From Polytrichum commune (lineage: Eukaryota; Streptophyta; Polytrichopsida; Polytrichales; Polytrichaceae), in contig OX485803.1 of assembly GCA_950295325.1 (NCBI GenBank), positions 14,820,001-14,884,000 on the forward strand: a DNA stretch of 64,000 nt. The letters are read 5' to 3'. Position 1 is the stretch's first letter. Each line of letters begins with the position of its first letter. A program made the position numbers and the translations under genes. Shown here in pieces: positions 36,751-48,279 of this stretch. Below the pieces are notes generated by a model. That model worked only from the letters and a program-made list of their open reading frames with translations, searched no databases and was not told the origin of the DNA.

Positions 36751-37834
36751 CTGTGTATATCTCATATTTTGCCAACAACTATCAAATTGATTGTTTGGAC
36801 ATTATAGAACAACAACAACTTCACTTGGTGAAAAGACTAGAACAATAGTAAAAGATATAGCACTACGTAACTCCAAAATAGTACGTGGCACTAAAGATCA
36901 TGTTTAGTGTATCGCTGGACCAAGATGATGGTGGAATATTGGAGTTGGAAATGGGAAGACGGGCCTTAGTAAAATGGCAACAAAAATGTGCTAAAAACAT
37001 GAGGTGGGGGGGACTTATGGTTTGGGTACGGATGATGTACTGACCTACTTAACTTTTGCAAAGTGTGTGAGACTTTGAACATCAATAGAGTTATCTGAAA
37101 AGTGAAGCTGATGATGAAACCATGGGCTTAGTCCCAAACCCTATATTTATGAGAATCAACACAAAGTTAGTCAAGCGTTATGAATCCTTGAATTGACATA
37201 CACAAAAGAGTGGGGCCAGGCTTTAAGAACCGGTTTTGTAGCTTGTCTTACTAGGATGGATGGGCCAAGTTAGCCATGTATAGGTCCATCCAGATTTAGG
37301 ACAACATGCATCATGCACGTACCCTAGTTTAGATCCTAAAGTCTTTTTAAAGAGATCGAGGTGAAAAGAGGAGGTCCCAAAATTTCATCCAACTTTCAAA
37401 ATGGGCTCCGATACATGACAAGCTAACGAGCTCTTAATAGAAAATTTTGTGAAAGAAGGATCAAGCCCATGGTTCCATATCTCTTTAAGGGACTTTACAT
37501 AGAACTTTAATGTGCTAGAAACATCATATGGAAACTTCTGTTTTGGGTACGGATGTCCAATGTGCTAATACTATGTCCACACTAGGACCAATTGTTGGTC
37601 ATGGGCAATAGGAGAAATCCCTCTTGATAGGGAAAATGCATCTCTTTCCAAAATTTACTTGCTATCAATAAGGATTATTTGTCCTACTCACGGTAACCTC
37701 AATGGATGTAGTTTTGCCAACCCATAGAAGACAATGACTCCAATCAAGATATGAACCCTCCCATTGGTGTGGGCCAATTGTTGATTCTAGTATGAACATG
37801 GTATAACTTCAACAAACAAGGAGAATGGACCGCC

Positions 37835-38045
37835 ACTTACAAATGAACTAGTTGAGCTTGAGAAATAACTAGTTGAAGTTCAAGACTTTAGAAAAAATGC
37901 ATATCATATTAAAGGAATTTAGAGAATACACCTCAAATAAATAAATAAAATAAAATAAAAACCAAATGATGTCAACATGTAAGCATGTTGCACTTGGAAA
38001 CACTAGGATCTCAACCGGTTATGTCCAAAAATCTTCCCGGTTGGG
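37835..38045 (+). repeat. Dispersed repeat, copy 3 of 3
   Basis: Begins near CTTACAAATGAACTAGTTGA, ends near GTCCAAAAATCTTCCCGG. Confidence 0.65.
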
Positions 38046-40267
38046 GGAATTAGGGAAATCACCCACCGGTAATTTTTTTTTTTTTAAATGTAGCCCGTCA
38101 ATAACATCTAAAATAAAAATAAAAATAAAAATAAAAGAAACAACCCCATACTCCTTTGAAGGTGTGGGAGGCATTCAAAGCATTTGAACCCGGGTTTAGG
38201 GTGTAGAGGGGGTTTGCTTGAAGCCCAACTTCCAGAGGTGGCAGGGGTTTTGGTGGGGAACATGAATTTAGAAACCTAGGACATCTACTCCTTAAGGTAT
38301 CATGAAAACTTACAAGACGAATATTATAAGAAACTAGATATCATTAATAGTATGCATGGGACCACCTTCATAGAAATGGAAAGCAAGAACAATCTAATTT
38401 TGATGGGAATGATGTTCATATAAACCGGTCAACAACGGGTTACACCGTCTAAGGTTGAGGATTGAAGGTGACCTCGACATATCACAATCCAAAATCGTGG
38501 CCAGGTTGGGTTGAATCTCGGACCCTGGGACGCCCCAATGGCATTGCTAGTCCATGGGTTGAAGTAGTCAACCCCCAACCCCCGGGCAGTTGGCGCCTGA
38601 CTATAAAACTAGGGCTGGTCCCTAAACTCAAGGCCAAAGCCACCCCTAAACCCGAGTTTAATTAGCAGACAACTCTAGTTTATAACTTACTCAACATTTA
38701 CAGACTGCGGCATACCATTACCCAACATTCAACTCTCGTTGCATGGCCCCTTCGAATATAACAACCAAATACTCAAAGAGCTGCGCAAGGAGACTCATAT
38801 TCAAATTGGGCTCCCAACATCCGACTGTTATATTATGGGGGATCACGTCGTTGAATGAATAATGTTATGGGAAAACGTTGAAAAGACCAATGTAGGCATC
38901 GCATGAGGACTCTTGTGACCTGTCACTCCTGCCTAATAAGTTGCAGGGCTGGGTCCACCCACTTCCACTTCCACACAGTCAGCCACTGCTTCCTGTTGGC
39001 CATGATCTAGTAATCCATGACAAGTTCTGGGCACTGCACTTATTTGAATGCCAAAGCATGTTGTGCCCAGAGTTTGGGAAGTTTCTGAAGCCTTAGTGGC
39101 TAATTACCGGTAGTTGCTATGAAGGGTCGGATTTTTTCCAATTTACATCGGCAAGAGACGGTCTTTTGTAAAATCAATCGGCCAATTGCCTATATTTTCA
39201 TATTTTCATTGGCCAATATCCGATTAAATGGAATTCATATCGGCACTCATTGTTTAAAAAATGTATGAAAAGTTATTAGAACTCATTTCTTAATACAAAA
39301 TCTTGAATAAGTGAAAAAAGGCATGTTCCAAACTTTAAATTTGAAGAGTTAATGTCCTTGGCAGGAATTGAACCTAGCAATGCCTTCACCGCTTGAAGGC
39401 CAAGGGTCCCCCAATTCTTCATAGAAGCAATTGGATTTGGTCATGGAAAGGTTGCATAATTCAAAAAGTTTAAGGTTTAGGGTACTTCCTCAAGTGCATC
39501 ATCAGATGCCCCAGACAAATAGCGCTCTGGATGCTTTTGGCTGAAATCCAGTAACTCACAAGAAGAATTGGCTACATTTCCGGGACATTTTCTGGTCCAT
39601 CGGCTAATTGCCAGAGGATTGAAATTACAGTCGGATTGCCATCCGATGGTTGGAAATTTGGACCGGCCATGAGGGGAAATCCATCGGCTAATAATGAACT
39701 AGCCGTCGGTTTTCCCCGAACATAGGTTGTGCCTCTTTCTTTTTGAAACTGCCTCCACGTTGAACCTCCCTTCCTTCTCTGCAATGCCATAACTCTAGGT
39801 TGACGACATAAGGTAGAAATACCATAACCCGTGAAAATAAGGTGATTCGCATTGAAGATATGGTCTTACAATTACTCATGGGATAGTTTTCCAACATAGA
39901 CGAGAAGGATTCATGAAGCAATGCAAGTTGTTTCGTATGTTTATGTCCTGTACGGAAAATTCTACAATTTTTCAAAGTGGAACGTTGTCAAACCCCCTAC
40001 TTGTTTACTAGATTCTCCCTACACCAAACACGGTAATGTGCATTTCTGTACACAACATCGCTCGAAATCGGTTACCTCATGAGTACATTAAAACTTGACT
40101 CCCATTGGGTGCACTAAGTGTACACGCATTCAAGTCGCCGCCTCGCCATGATCGGTTTCAGAACTGGCACTTCACTACTATGACGGCGGTCTAGTGCATG
40201 GGTAGAAGGTGGTTAACCGGTTTGGGTATTTCTACCTTGCATAGTAGGCAACTAAGAGGAATTGGGA
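38046..40267. other. Gene-free sequence
   Basis: Contains a tRNA-like B-box sequence (minus strand, near 39365-39375) in what may be a SINE remnant. No gene seen. Confidence 0.4.
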
Positions 40268-40765
40268 TACACTCTAAACTCCCTAGTATCACACATGTGG
40301 CAACCAAAGTGCACGTGAAATTACGGGGTTTTGTAATGTTAACATGGATGCGTGATACTATAGAGTTAGTGTAGCATGTGACAGTATGGAATAACACAAA
40401 GGAGATGTGAGGACGATTTGAATTCGTTCTCCCGTCACCTAGTACGGTAGTGTGGTCTACTCCACTTGGCCTTCCCGGGCAATGTGGCGGACGCATGCAC
40501 CAACATTCAACAAGTGGTAGTAGTAGAAGAAGAAGAAGAAGAAGAAGAAGAAGACACTCCACATGTTCACACATGGTGCAATGCGAGGGTGTGGGTTGAC
40601 TTCTTTGATGGTTTGCATTAATGACGAAATTTCGTGATATAAGGGAGAGAAATGTGACAATGAGGAGTGAGATTTGAACTACGAACATCCGTTCCCTAGG
40701 GTTTCGGGATATTAGAGAGTGTGTGACATTGTGGAGGTTGATATTACGGAGTTTAAGGTGTACTT
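40268..40765 (-). repeat. Internal part of the 1241-1947 element, opposite strand
   Basis: Closely matches 1367-1855, including the blocks around CCTAGGGAAC, AAGAAGTCAACCCACACCCT and CGTGATACTATA. It lacks the terminal arms. A (GAA)n run (40516-40553) corresponds to the TTC-rich stretch in the other copy. A long open frame here is not supported as a gene. Confidence 0.75.
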
Positions 40766-43700
40766 TTGCTCCCAAAAGATACAAGTTTGTGCACGTTTGT
40801 AATGAGGCCCATTGTCTCTTCAAGTCCCTTTGATGGTTATGTATGCATAATGCACATAACCGATCCCTCATCTCACAGCAGGAGGGTTATCCAAACTCAT
40901 CACAATTTTCTTCCCACCCACGAAGACACAAAATTATTCATAATTTGAAGATTTTGTCCATGAATTGATCAATTATGAATCAATTAACCAATATAAAGAG
41001 AACTTTTATAACCTATCATTTGCTCTCCTCTTGTTGGTAATCTAATCCATAACCGATCAACTCATGGACCAAGTCTAAGAATGATGGACAAAGTCACATC
41101 TCCATGGATGCAAAACTATGACAAGTGTTGACATGTCAGTTCTGTGCAAGTGTAAGTAGCTCTTATACTTACTAGGAGCCACCCCCCCCCCCCTCTTCCA
41201 ACCCCAATAGCTCAAGATTGATGACCATTTAGGTTAAGATTGATCACTTTTTTGCCCCAACTTACAATTGTAAGTTAAGATTGAGGTTAGTGTGGGCAAG
41301 TGATGATTCAATCTCAACTTTTATCCGTCACAAACTTTTGTTATGTAGAAACAATAAAGATTTTAGATGACATCAATAATTCATGATCCATGGGTTATGA
41401 TTGCATAATTTATTGAATATTTCCCCTAACATATGCCAAATTATCCGAAAACGGATCAAATATTTACATTCATGTGATACTCATATTAAGAAGATTGCAT
41501 CTTACCTCACTAGGTATGATTTTAATGTAATGTTTGCATAATGCATCACCTTTAGGAGAATCAAAGTGATGTTATTCTCCATCTTGAGCTATTGGCGTGG
41601 GGGTTTTAGTAGGGGTTGGGCAATGAGGTTGAGGTGGGCAGATGACCCTCCCTCAACTTACATTGGTCATCCAATGTTGTTGGGTGAAAGTTGGGATGAC
41701 CTTGTTCTCATTCCTCCAACAAAATCCTAGTGAAATAAATTATAGCTCATTATAGTTTTTATTTTATTTTATTTTAAAGAAAATTGATTAATTCGAATTG
41801 ACATTGAAATTGGTCTCAAAAACTATGTCATAAGTCCCTTCAACTGTGAGGAATATATTTATGATATCGTTGAGTTGAAGATCCTCAATACAATACATGG
41901 TGACAATCATGAGAGACTTGTTCAAAATGGGTTTAAGCTCGCAGCAATGTCCAATATATGTAGCATCCATGGTCAAGGGTTGATTATGAGCACCGATTGG
42001 AATGCTTTACTAACGTGAACATGCCTAATTTAGTTACTTATCTTATTCAGACACCTATATATTTAGTGATATGTGGTTAGGTGCAAATCTAAGAATGGGC
42101 ATCAAGAAAAACATGTGTTTAATCCATAAAGGCCGAATCAAAATCGTCTAAAATAGTTCAATCCTATTGAAAGCTCACTAAAGAAAATTTGCACCTCTTA
42201 TGGTAAATCTAACCAAATAGATGGGAACATTGTAGAGCGAGGACAATTTTTGAAAGATTTCAACTGTCCATGTGTCCAAAATCAAAAGATTATAAGATAA
42301 ACGTGTATACTACACTAGGTATGATATTTAGTGTCGTATGATATTTTATGTCCCTATGGTAACTCTTTGGATGACATTTATGAGTAAGTGAACAAATATT
42401 GTCATGGATGAAAAATCACTTGGTAAGTGACAGTAATTGCATCATTGAAAATCTATAAACCCCCAAAAAATTGCAAGGAATGACAAATAATGCTAGGTTA
42501 ACATTTAGTGTTCATGACACTATACCATGGTTTACAACTAATATATTGGCAAGACAATTAGAATTGGTGACACTAAATATCTCATTTAGTGTAGTATTGG
42601 TGGACAACAATGATTGCATGGACAAAAATGTCACCTTGTCTTGTAGGGGTTGAAAGAGATTGGATTATATGCTCAAAATTTGTTGACCATTCTAGGCTCA
42701 AAAGTCAACCTAATTGAGGGGGGGGGGTCCTATTCAATCTTTGCGCCTTTGGTACTTTTGACTTTGAGAAATCATAACAACGATAGGAGAATTCACACAA
42801 TTCCATAGCCTGATGCTAAGTTCTTATATCAACACTATTTCTTACCTTAACAACAAAACATTATTTGAGGCTTTTAAATGCATGCTAATTTAGGATGATG
42901 TAAGAAATAGTGTTGTCCACCTCATACTGGAATGGAGGAGAGATGGTAAAAATAAGAGGCAAGTATTCAAGAAAAAATTGGGCTAACCATTGGTAGAAAG
43001 CTGATTAGCATTAGAGGTATCAGTGAGTTAAGATTTCTTCACAAATCAAGGTCCAAAAAGTTAGCTAACTTCTAGTTTGATAACTTTCATTCAAACCTTA
43101 ATTTGAACTAGGTGGTGCAAGCGTGAGATTGATTAGCTCTCAGATAGGTTAACTACCTCATACGTTAGCTAATTCTCTTATCCAGGTGGTGCGGGCTCAA
43201 TATAACTCATTTTAAGTGATTACTTCCTCTAACCAGAGCCTGGACTTGGAAGTGAGTGGACCCTTACAAGATTATGGCCAGGACAACATTGGGGACCACA
43301 TCAAGCTCTTTCTGTGGTGATATTCCTGAGCTTATGCTAAAGCAGTGCACTCTCAGGGGCTTCGACATTTTATTACGAACCTCCGACTTGTAAGCTCCTG
43401 GGCCCAAAATATTGCTCTCAACCGATAGGATCGCTACAATTGGGAGTGTCTTTGGTCATGGACCCTAATGTAAACCCACTCTTACAACCCATTCTAAGAC
43501 CTGCCTGATCCCATTGTCAACACACCAAATCACCAATAATTTGCCTCATCCATCTGCCTGTTGTAGGTAAAGCCTGTAGTAACAGACCTTTGCAATATTT
43601 TGATAGAGTCCATTCTTGGTCGTAGTGACAAATGTTGCTCATAGTGTGATCGTCAGCAGCTGGTGAAAATGGTTTGTGGAGTTGATCATATGTGACACAA

Positions 43701-43799
43701 CCCACTACTCTGCACTGCACCATGTGTCAATGGTTAGGGAACCTGGGATGCTGAAAACATAGGTTTCTAACCACACTGCTTATGCATTCATCTCTTTAC
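40766..43799. other. Gene-free sequence between repeats and COQ4
   Basis: Apart from the CACTA-ended MITE and the inverted dispersed-family copy (42040-42240), nothing is supported. The part next to 43800 should hold the COQ4 3' UTR. Confidence 0.45.
42313..42591. mobile_element. CACTA-ended, TA-flanked MITE, 279 bp
   Basis: TA flanks both ends. The inverted ends CACTAGGTATGATATTTAGT and CACTAAATGAGATATTTAGT are paired. Homologous sequence, opposite strand, is at 11630-11880 and, split by a later insertion, at 61790-61940 plus 63386-63510. Confidence 0.7.
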
Positions 43800-46150
43800 T
43801 CAAGTCACTTTCTTTTTCGGCCGAGGGGGAGCTGGAATTATGCCCCATTTTCTGCGGACATCGTCTAAATCCTCATGTAAATGCTTTTCATAGTAGATGC
43901 ACATGAGGTCCCTGGCAGATCTACCAGCCCTCATTGCCCATGGTCCATAGTGTCCAAAAAGAACTGACCGCTGTTCTGGTTTCAGGCGCCAAGATGCTCC
44001 AGCAACTGAGAGAAAGCACATTGGTAGAAGAGTCTGCTGAAACTCAACCATCTTCAAAGCCAGCTCACCAGTCACAGATGTGGGGCAATTGAATAAGACA
44101 TGCCAGAAATCATGGACCTGCATATCCACAGATTTGTCACTACATATATAGAGCTGTTGGAATAATATCACACAAACATCTCAAGAAGCTGCTCAAAGTA
44201 CAAGTAGCTACTACTGTAGATAGGTGTGAATGATGAAGTTACCTGCTTTCCTACAAGATTCTGCTTACTAAAAAGGTATAAAACTTCACATACAGGACTG
44301 AATTTTGGATGTGTACCTCCCTTGCACGTTGAGCAACATAAGCCAGCTCCTCAGTTTCCAAGAACCGTACTTGTGGCCTGTCATCAGGAGAAAAATTACG
44401 AGAGCCCATAAATTTGGCATATGCGCCTCCGAATGTGTTTGCAGGCATGTCCCAGGCATGTTGCACTTCTGATGAAATTACTCGAGGTCGGTCCTTCAAT
44501 ATTTGCTGTAGATGGCAACAATGGAAGGTCAGTAACTGCACTTGGACAGTGCATCACAAGAAATTAAAAGCAAGAAATGCTTGATTCTAATCCAGAATCA
44601 CAGATAGTACTGAGATTTCCACTAAAACAACATAGTTTTAATAGGTCCTGGACTACTGCACCTTGCTTCAATCAATCCAGGAAAAAGTTTCAATCTCTCT
44701 ACAGACACCTGAAGCAACTGTCCTCCTCCTTTAACAAACCCAAAACGCACTGCCTTATACAAAGAAACTCCCATTGGAGGTCAACAAACGCATATGGCAA
44801 AAGAAAATCTACATGGTGGACTATGCTGAGCAGACAAGATTAGGTGAGCTACAATGCAGCTCCACACCGATTAGCACTGGAAGCTCGTCACTAAACCCTA
44901 ATATTGAAACATCAAAGGATGGAGAGGCGCACAACCACACTTCCACACATGGCATTCACGCCTATTGCGACGCATTCAACTGAGACCACAAGAGCCAGAA
45001 AAAGGATGCAGTAGTTGCAACACCCGATCAGTGCACATGGCAAGGAAGATAAATATACATGGAGGATTGTGGTGAGCGGACAAAGAAGGTAAGCTACAAT
45101 ACAGCTCGAAACACTAAAACATAATACTGAGACATCAACAGGATCGAGAGGTACACAACTACAATTCAACACAGTACATTCACAGCTACTGCGACACATT
45201 CAATTGACACCACAAAAACCAGAAAATGCATGGAATAGGTGCACCAGGCATGAGAATCTCAGAACATACCCTGCCTTCAGAGGACATCTTCATCATTACG
45301 ACGAAAGAGGTAAATTACAATGCAGTTCGACCCCCGATTAGCAATAGAAGCTCAACATGAACCCTTACACTGAGACATCAAAAGAATCGGGAGGGGAAAA
45401 ACCACAATTCGGCACAGGGCATTAACGGCTATTGCAACACGTTCAATTGACACCACGAGAACCAGAAAATGGATGCAATAGGTGCACCGGGAATGAGAAT
45501 TTCAGAACATCCCTTGCCTTCGAAGGATATCTCCATACTTAAGACGAACGAGGCAAGTTACAATGCAGTTTGATCCCCAATTAGCACTGAAAGCTCATCA
45601 TGAAACCCTAACATTGAAACATCAAAAGGATCGAGAGGGGCACATTTACACAATACATTTACGGCTACTGCGACACACTCAATTAGCACCACAAGAACCA
45701 GAAAATGGATGCAATAGGTGCACCAGGAATGAGAATATCAGAACATACCCTGCCTTCGGAGGACATTCTCATCCGATCCAACATGAGCTGAAACGCAGGC
45801 CCACCGGTGGTCTCCCCGAGAGCCGCGACGAGATCCGCTCTGGCAGGGTTCAACAAAGCCCCGACCGCAGACCCTACCGCCACCGCCGCTTGCTCCCATG
45901 GCTTCAACGCGACCCTGTTCCCCTCGAAGCTCCAATCCCTCGCCTGCGGCTCCGGCCGTCCTTTGAACACATTCCTGCTGTCTTCTTCCCCGCTCACCGT
46001 TGCCCCCGATTGATGAAACCTCGCAGATACGAGTGGTACTGCGGCATCAATCGCAAGTATTGACGAATTCCCTACCCTTCCGTCGCTGCTGCTGAGCGCT
46101 TTCGTGAAACTCCTGGTGAGAGATTTGAATGCGTAGGTGTGCCTTTGCAT
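43800..46150 (-). CDS. COQ4: Ubiquinone biosynthesis protein COQ4, mitochondrial, 3 exons
   Basis: Exons are 45749-46150, 44317-44505 and 43800-44117 (402+189+318 nt, 302 codons plus stop), all joined in phase 0 at GT-AG sites. COQ4 acts in the coenzyme Q synthesis complex on the matrix side of the inner mitochondrial membrane. The N-terminus is basic and Ser/Thr-rich without acidic residues for about 20 residues, which fits a mitochondrial presequence. Family blocks seen are [56 protein letters not shown] and [13 protein letters not shown]. The metal-binding signature HDxxH-x11-E is intact (H199, D200, H203, E215). The C-terminus reads [19 protein letters not shown], followed by a lysine-rich tail. 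Length matches the family. Intron 1 (44506-45748) is filled by a tandem array containing copies of the exon 1 end. Confidence 0.95.
44781..45760. repeat. Tandem array of about four 220-245 bp units in COQ4 intron 1
   Basis: Each unit can be anchored on the motif ACAATGCAG or ACAATACAG at 44851, 45096, 45317 and 45560 (spacings 245, 221 and 243). The units share a block reading GACACCACAAGAACCAGAAA or close variants. The later units also contain the last 20 or so bases of exon 1 plus its donor. That junction lies at 45741-45751 in the gene and is repeated near 45262 (GTATGTTCTG kept) and 45504 (donor GT lost). The array therefore arose by duplicating a segment that spans the exon 1/intron 1 boundary. 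Confidence 0.85.
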
Positions 46151-47799
46151 CTTGAAAAATCAGTTAGGTCGTAGTTCAAGCTCAATCTGTCATTCAAACA
46201 ATGCTATGATCGTCGCTCTCCTCACGGTCCAAGAATTTTCATCTGTGTGAAGAATTCGGAAGAAACGCTCAAGACTTTCGTGGGAGAAGCGGTAGCCAAG
46301 TCATCACGGTTGCAGCAGAAACTCCGAGGGAGCCAGAGTCTCATCTGAGCCGCTAATTTCTGACGGCCAGGATTTTTCTACCACACTTGGGGGTCCATGT
46401 CGGATTCGGCCCTGTCACCGGTGGGGATCAGCTAACTGACACCGCAAATGGGGTCCAAAACGGAGCTGGCACCATGATGTCAAACCTTGTCGGCCTGTCC
46501 TTCCTATCGGAAAGAGTTTGAAAATTGTTAAATGTAGTAGTCTTCCACCATTGGCAAATACCAGTGTTTGGACTCAGACCTTGGATAATGTCGATGATTT
46601 CGTCCACCTATTGACTGTGTCAGAGTTGGCAAGCTTGTGAGAGATGCCTCGCAATGCCAGCGGCCTATGGCTTCCACAACTTCGGCGGTCTCTTGGGACA
46701 TTGTTGAATTTTGGAATCCCAAGAGAAGGGCTTCGAAACTTGCTTGAGTTGATTCAAGCCGTAGTTGCATTCCATGCGCGTTTGTCGCTAGACGTTTGTA
46801 GTCGAGAGAGGCATGAATGATTGCATGAGCTCGGTGCGAGCTAACTGGATTTGGGGCCTACTGACCTATGTGTGGAAGTGGCCTACGGTCAATCGCAACG
46901 ACTTGGGAGTGATCATCTTGCACAATTGCGAACAACTTTTCGTTGTATGCAGGTGAGCATATTTTATTTCCCCCACCCCCTCTTACAAAATTCATTTTCT
47001 CTTTCTTGGCAGCGTTTTTTTGATCATGCTCTACATGCAAGTTTGCAGGTGTGTGTTGGTTAACTATGTCTGCCTAATGCTGTTTGTCTTCGCCTACTAA
47101 ACACTTCTTCAATTTTGGGCAACTTGTTTGCAGGTGCTTTGAAGCCTACTATGGAGGCGGAGAATTTTTGGAGTGAGGTTGGGGGTTGGGTGATTCAGGG
47201 CGGGTCAACAAAGGCGGCTATTTTTTGGTGAGTCAATATACACTGCAAGTGGCTTTGAGTTGTTGAATTTGAGTTTGTTGGGTTTAGTGCATAGATTAAA
47301 TGCCATGCAATTAATTTCGTGTTGGATTGAAGTTGGCCGTTCGTATACCACCCATGTAGATTTGCTTAGTTCTTGAATCGTTCATGTTTTTTGGTTTAGA
47401 TGGCTCTCATTAGTACCACGCACATGAGTAGGGATTAGTCGCTCTGCATGGCGGAGTGGATGAAACTCATCGCCGCTATGTGCGTGCCGCCCTCCCTCTA
47501 CCAACGAAGGTGGCGAAGCAAACACTTCGTCGCAATCTGCGAACTATGGGTTTGCAACCGTCCGCCAGGTAATTCTTTGGCACCTTCCTCATTGCAGTGT
47601 CTCACTTACTTCAGCAACTACACTGCTCCCATAAATTACTCCAACGACACATTTAAAAACAACTTCAATAACTCTCAAACTCCCTCTTTTTCCTTTTACT
47701 CTTGCACTTACAAACACATATTAGGGTTTTTTTTTTGTATTTCACTCACAAGTTAGGGTTTTTTTCATCATGAAGGAGATGTTAGGATTTTAAGGGACC
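46151..47799. other. COQ4 upstream region and unassigned sequence
   Basis: 46151-46370 probably holds the COQ4 5' UTR and promoter. 47448-47575 is GC-richer and open on the plus strand, but its product (about 40 codons) is not recognisable. Confidence 0.4.
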
Positions 47800-48270
47800 A
47801 TGGTACTTGCATCACCTGTAATTTTGGACATTCAAGCTCCTTCAACCGATGGGATGATTGTGGGTTTAAGGTCACCACCTCTTCCAGCAAAAGAAGGGAC
47901 TAGTGATGCTACTAAATACATTATAAAGTTGGTGAAGGAGAGAATTGAGAGATGCAACACATTTTTTTTTATAAATAACAACATTGAGAGATGATTAGAG
48001 AACATGTTGTGAAAGATCATCCTAGTGAGATAAGAATAATTTGGACCCAAATTAAAGACAATTGAGACAAGCTTAAGCGGCATTATCATGAAGAGAAAGA
48101 AAATGCACAATATTTTGGGTGATAATACAAGGACAAAATGGATTTAGTTCAACATGGTTGATGAGGTTATTTTTGGCCTAACTAAGGCTGATAAAATTTA
48201 TGGTGGTATGAACACTGATGAGGATGTGGATGTAGAAAAGAATTATTACAACCTTTGGAGAAAAGAATGT
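47800..48270 (+). pseudogene. Decayed ORF, weakly like a Myb/SANT or trihelix domain
   Basis: An ATG at 47800 opens 64 codons, then the frame is broken. Reading past the breaks gives KDHPSEIRIIWTQIKDN, a stop in place of a likely Trp, then DKLKRHYHEEKENAQYFG, which resembles the W..I..nWdkLkrhY helix pattern. Such domains occur in trihelix factors and in the second ORF of PIF/Harbinger elements. Several stops follow. The identification is weak. Confidence 0.3.
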
Positions 48271-48279
48271 TAGCTAAAG

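Noticed and set aside
39358-39416. Possible tRNA gene on the minus strand
   Set aside because: A B-box-like AGGTTCAATTCC is present, but no full cloverleaf could be formed. At most it is a tRNA-derived SINE remnant.
40516-40553. Third TTC-tailed LINE end
   Set aside because: The (GAA)n run is internal to a repeat that has the same stretch in its other copy, and no LINE 3' region precedes it.
40191-40871. 226-codon open frame on the minus strand
   Set aside because: It lies in a dispersed repeat and includes a poly-Leu run from a (GAA)n tract. Parts of the frame are open in the related copy at 1241-1947, but the frame is broken there and no domain is visible.
47721-47766. Telomere-like TTAGGGTTT words
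   Set aside because: Only two isolated occurrences extended by poly(T); not an array.
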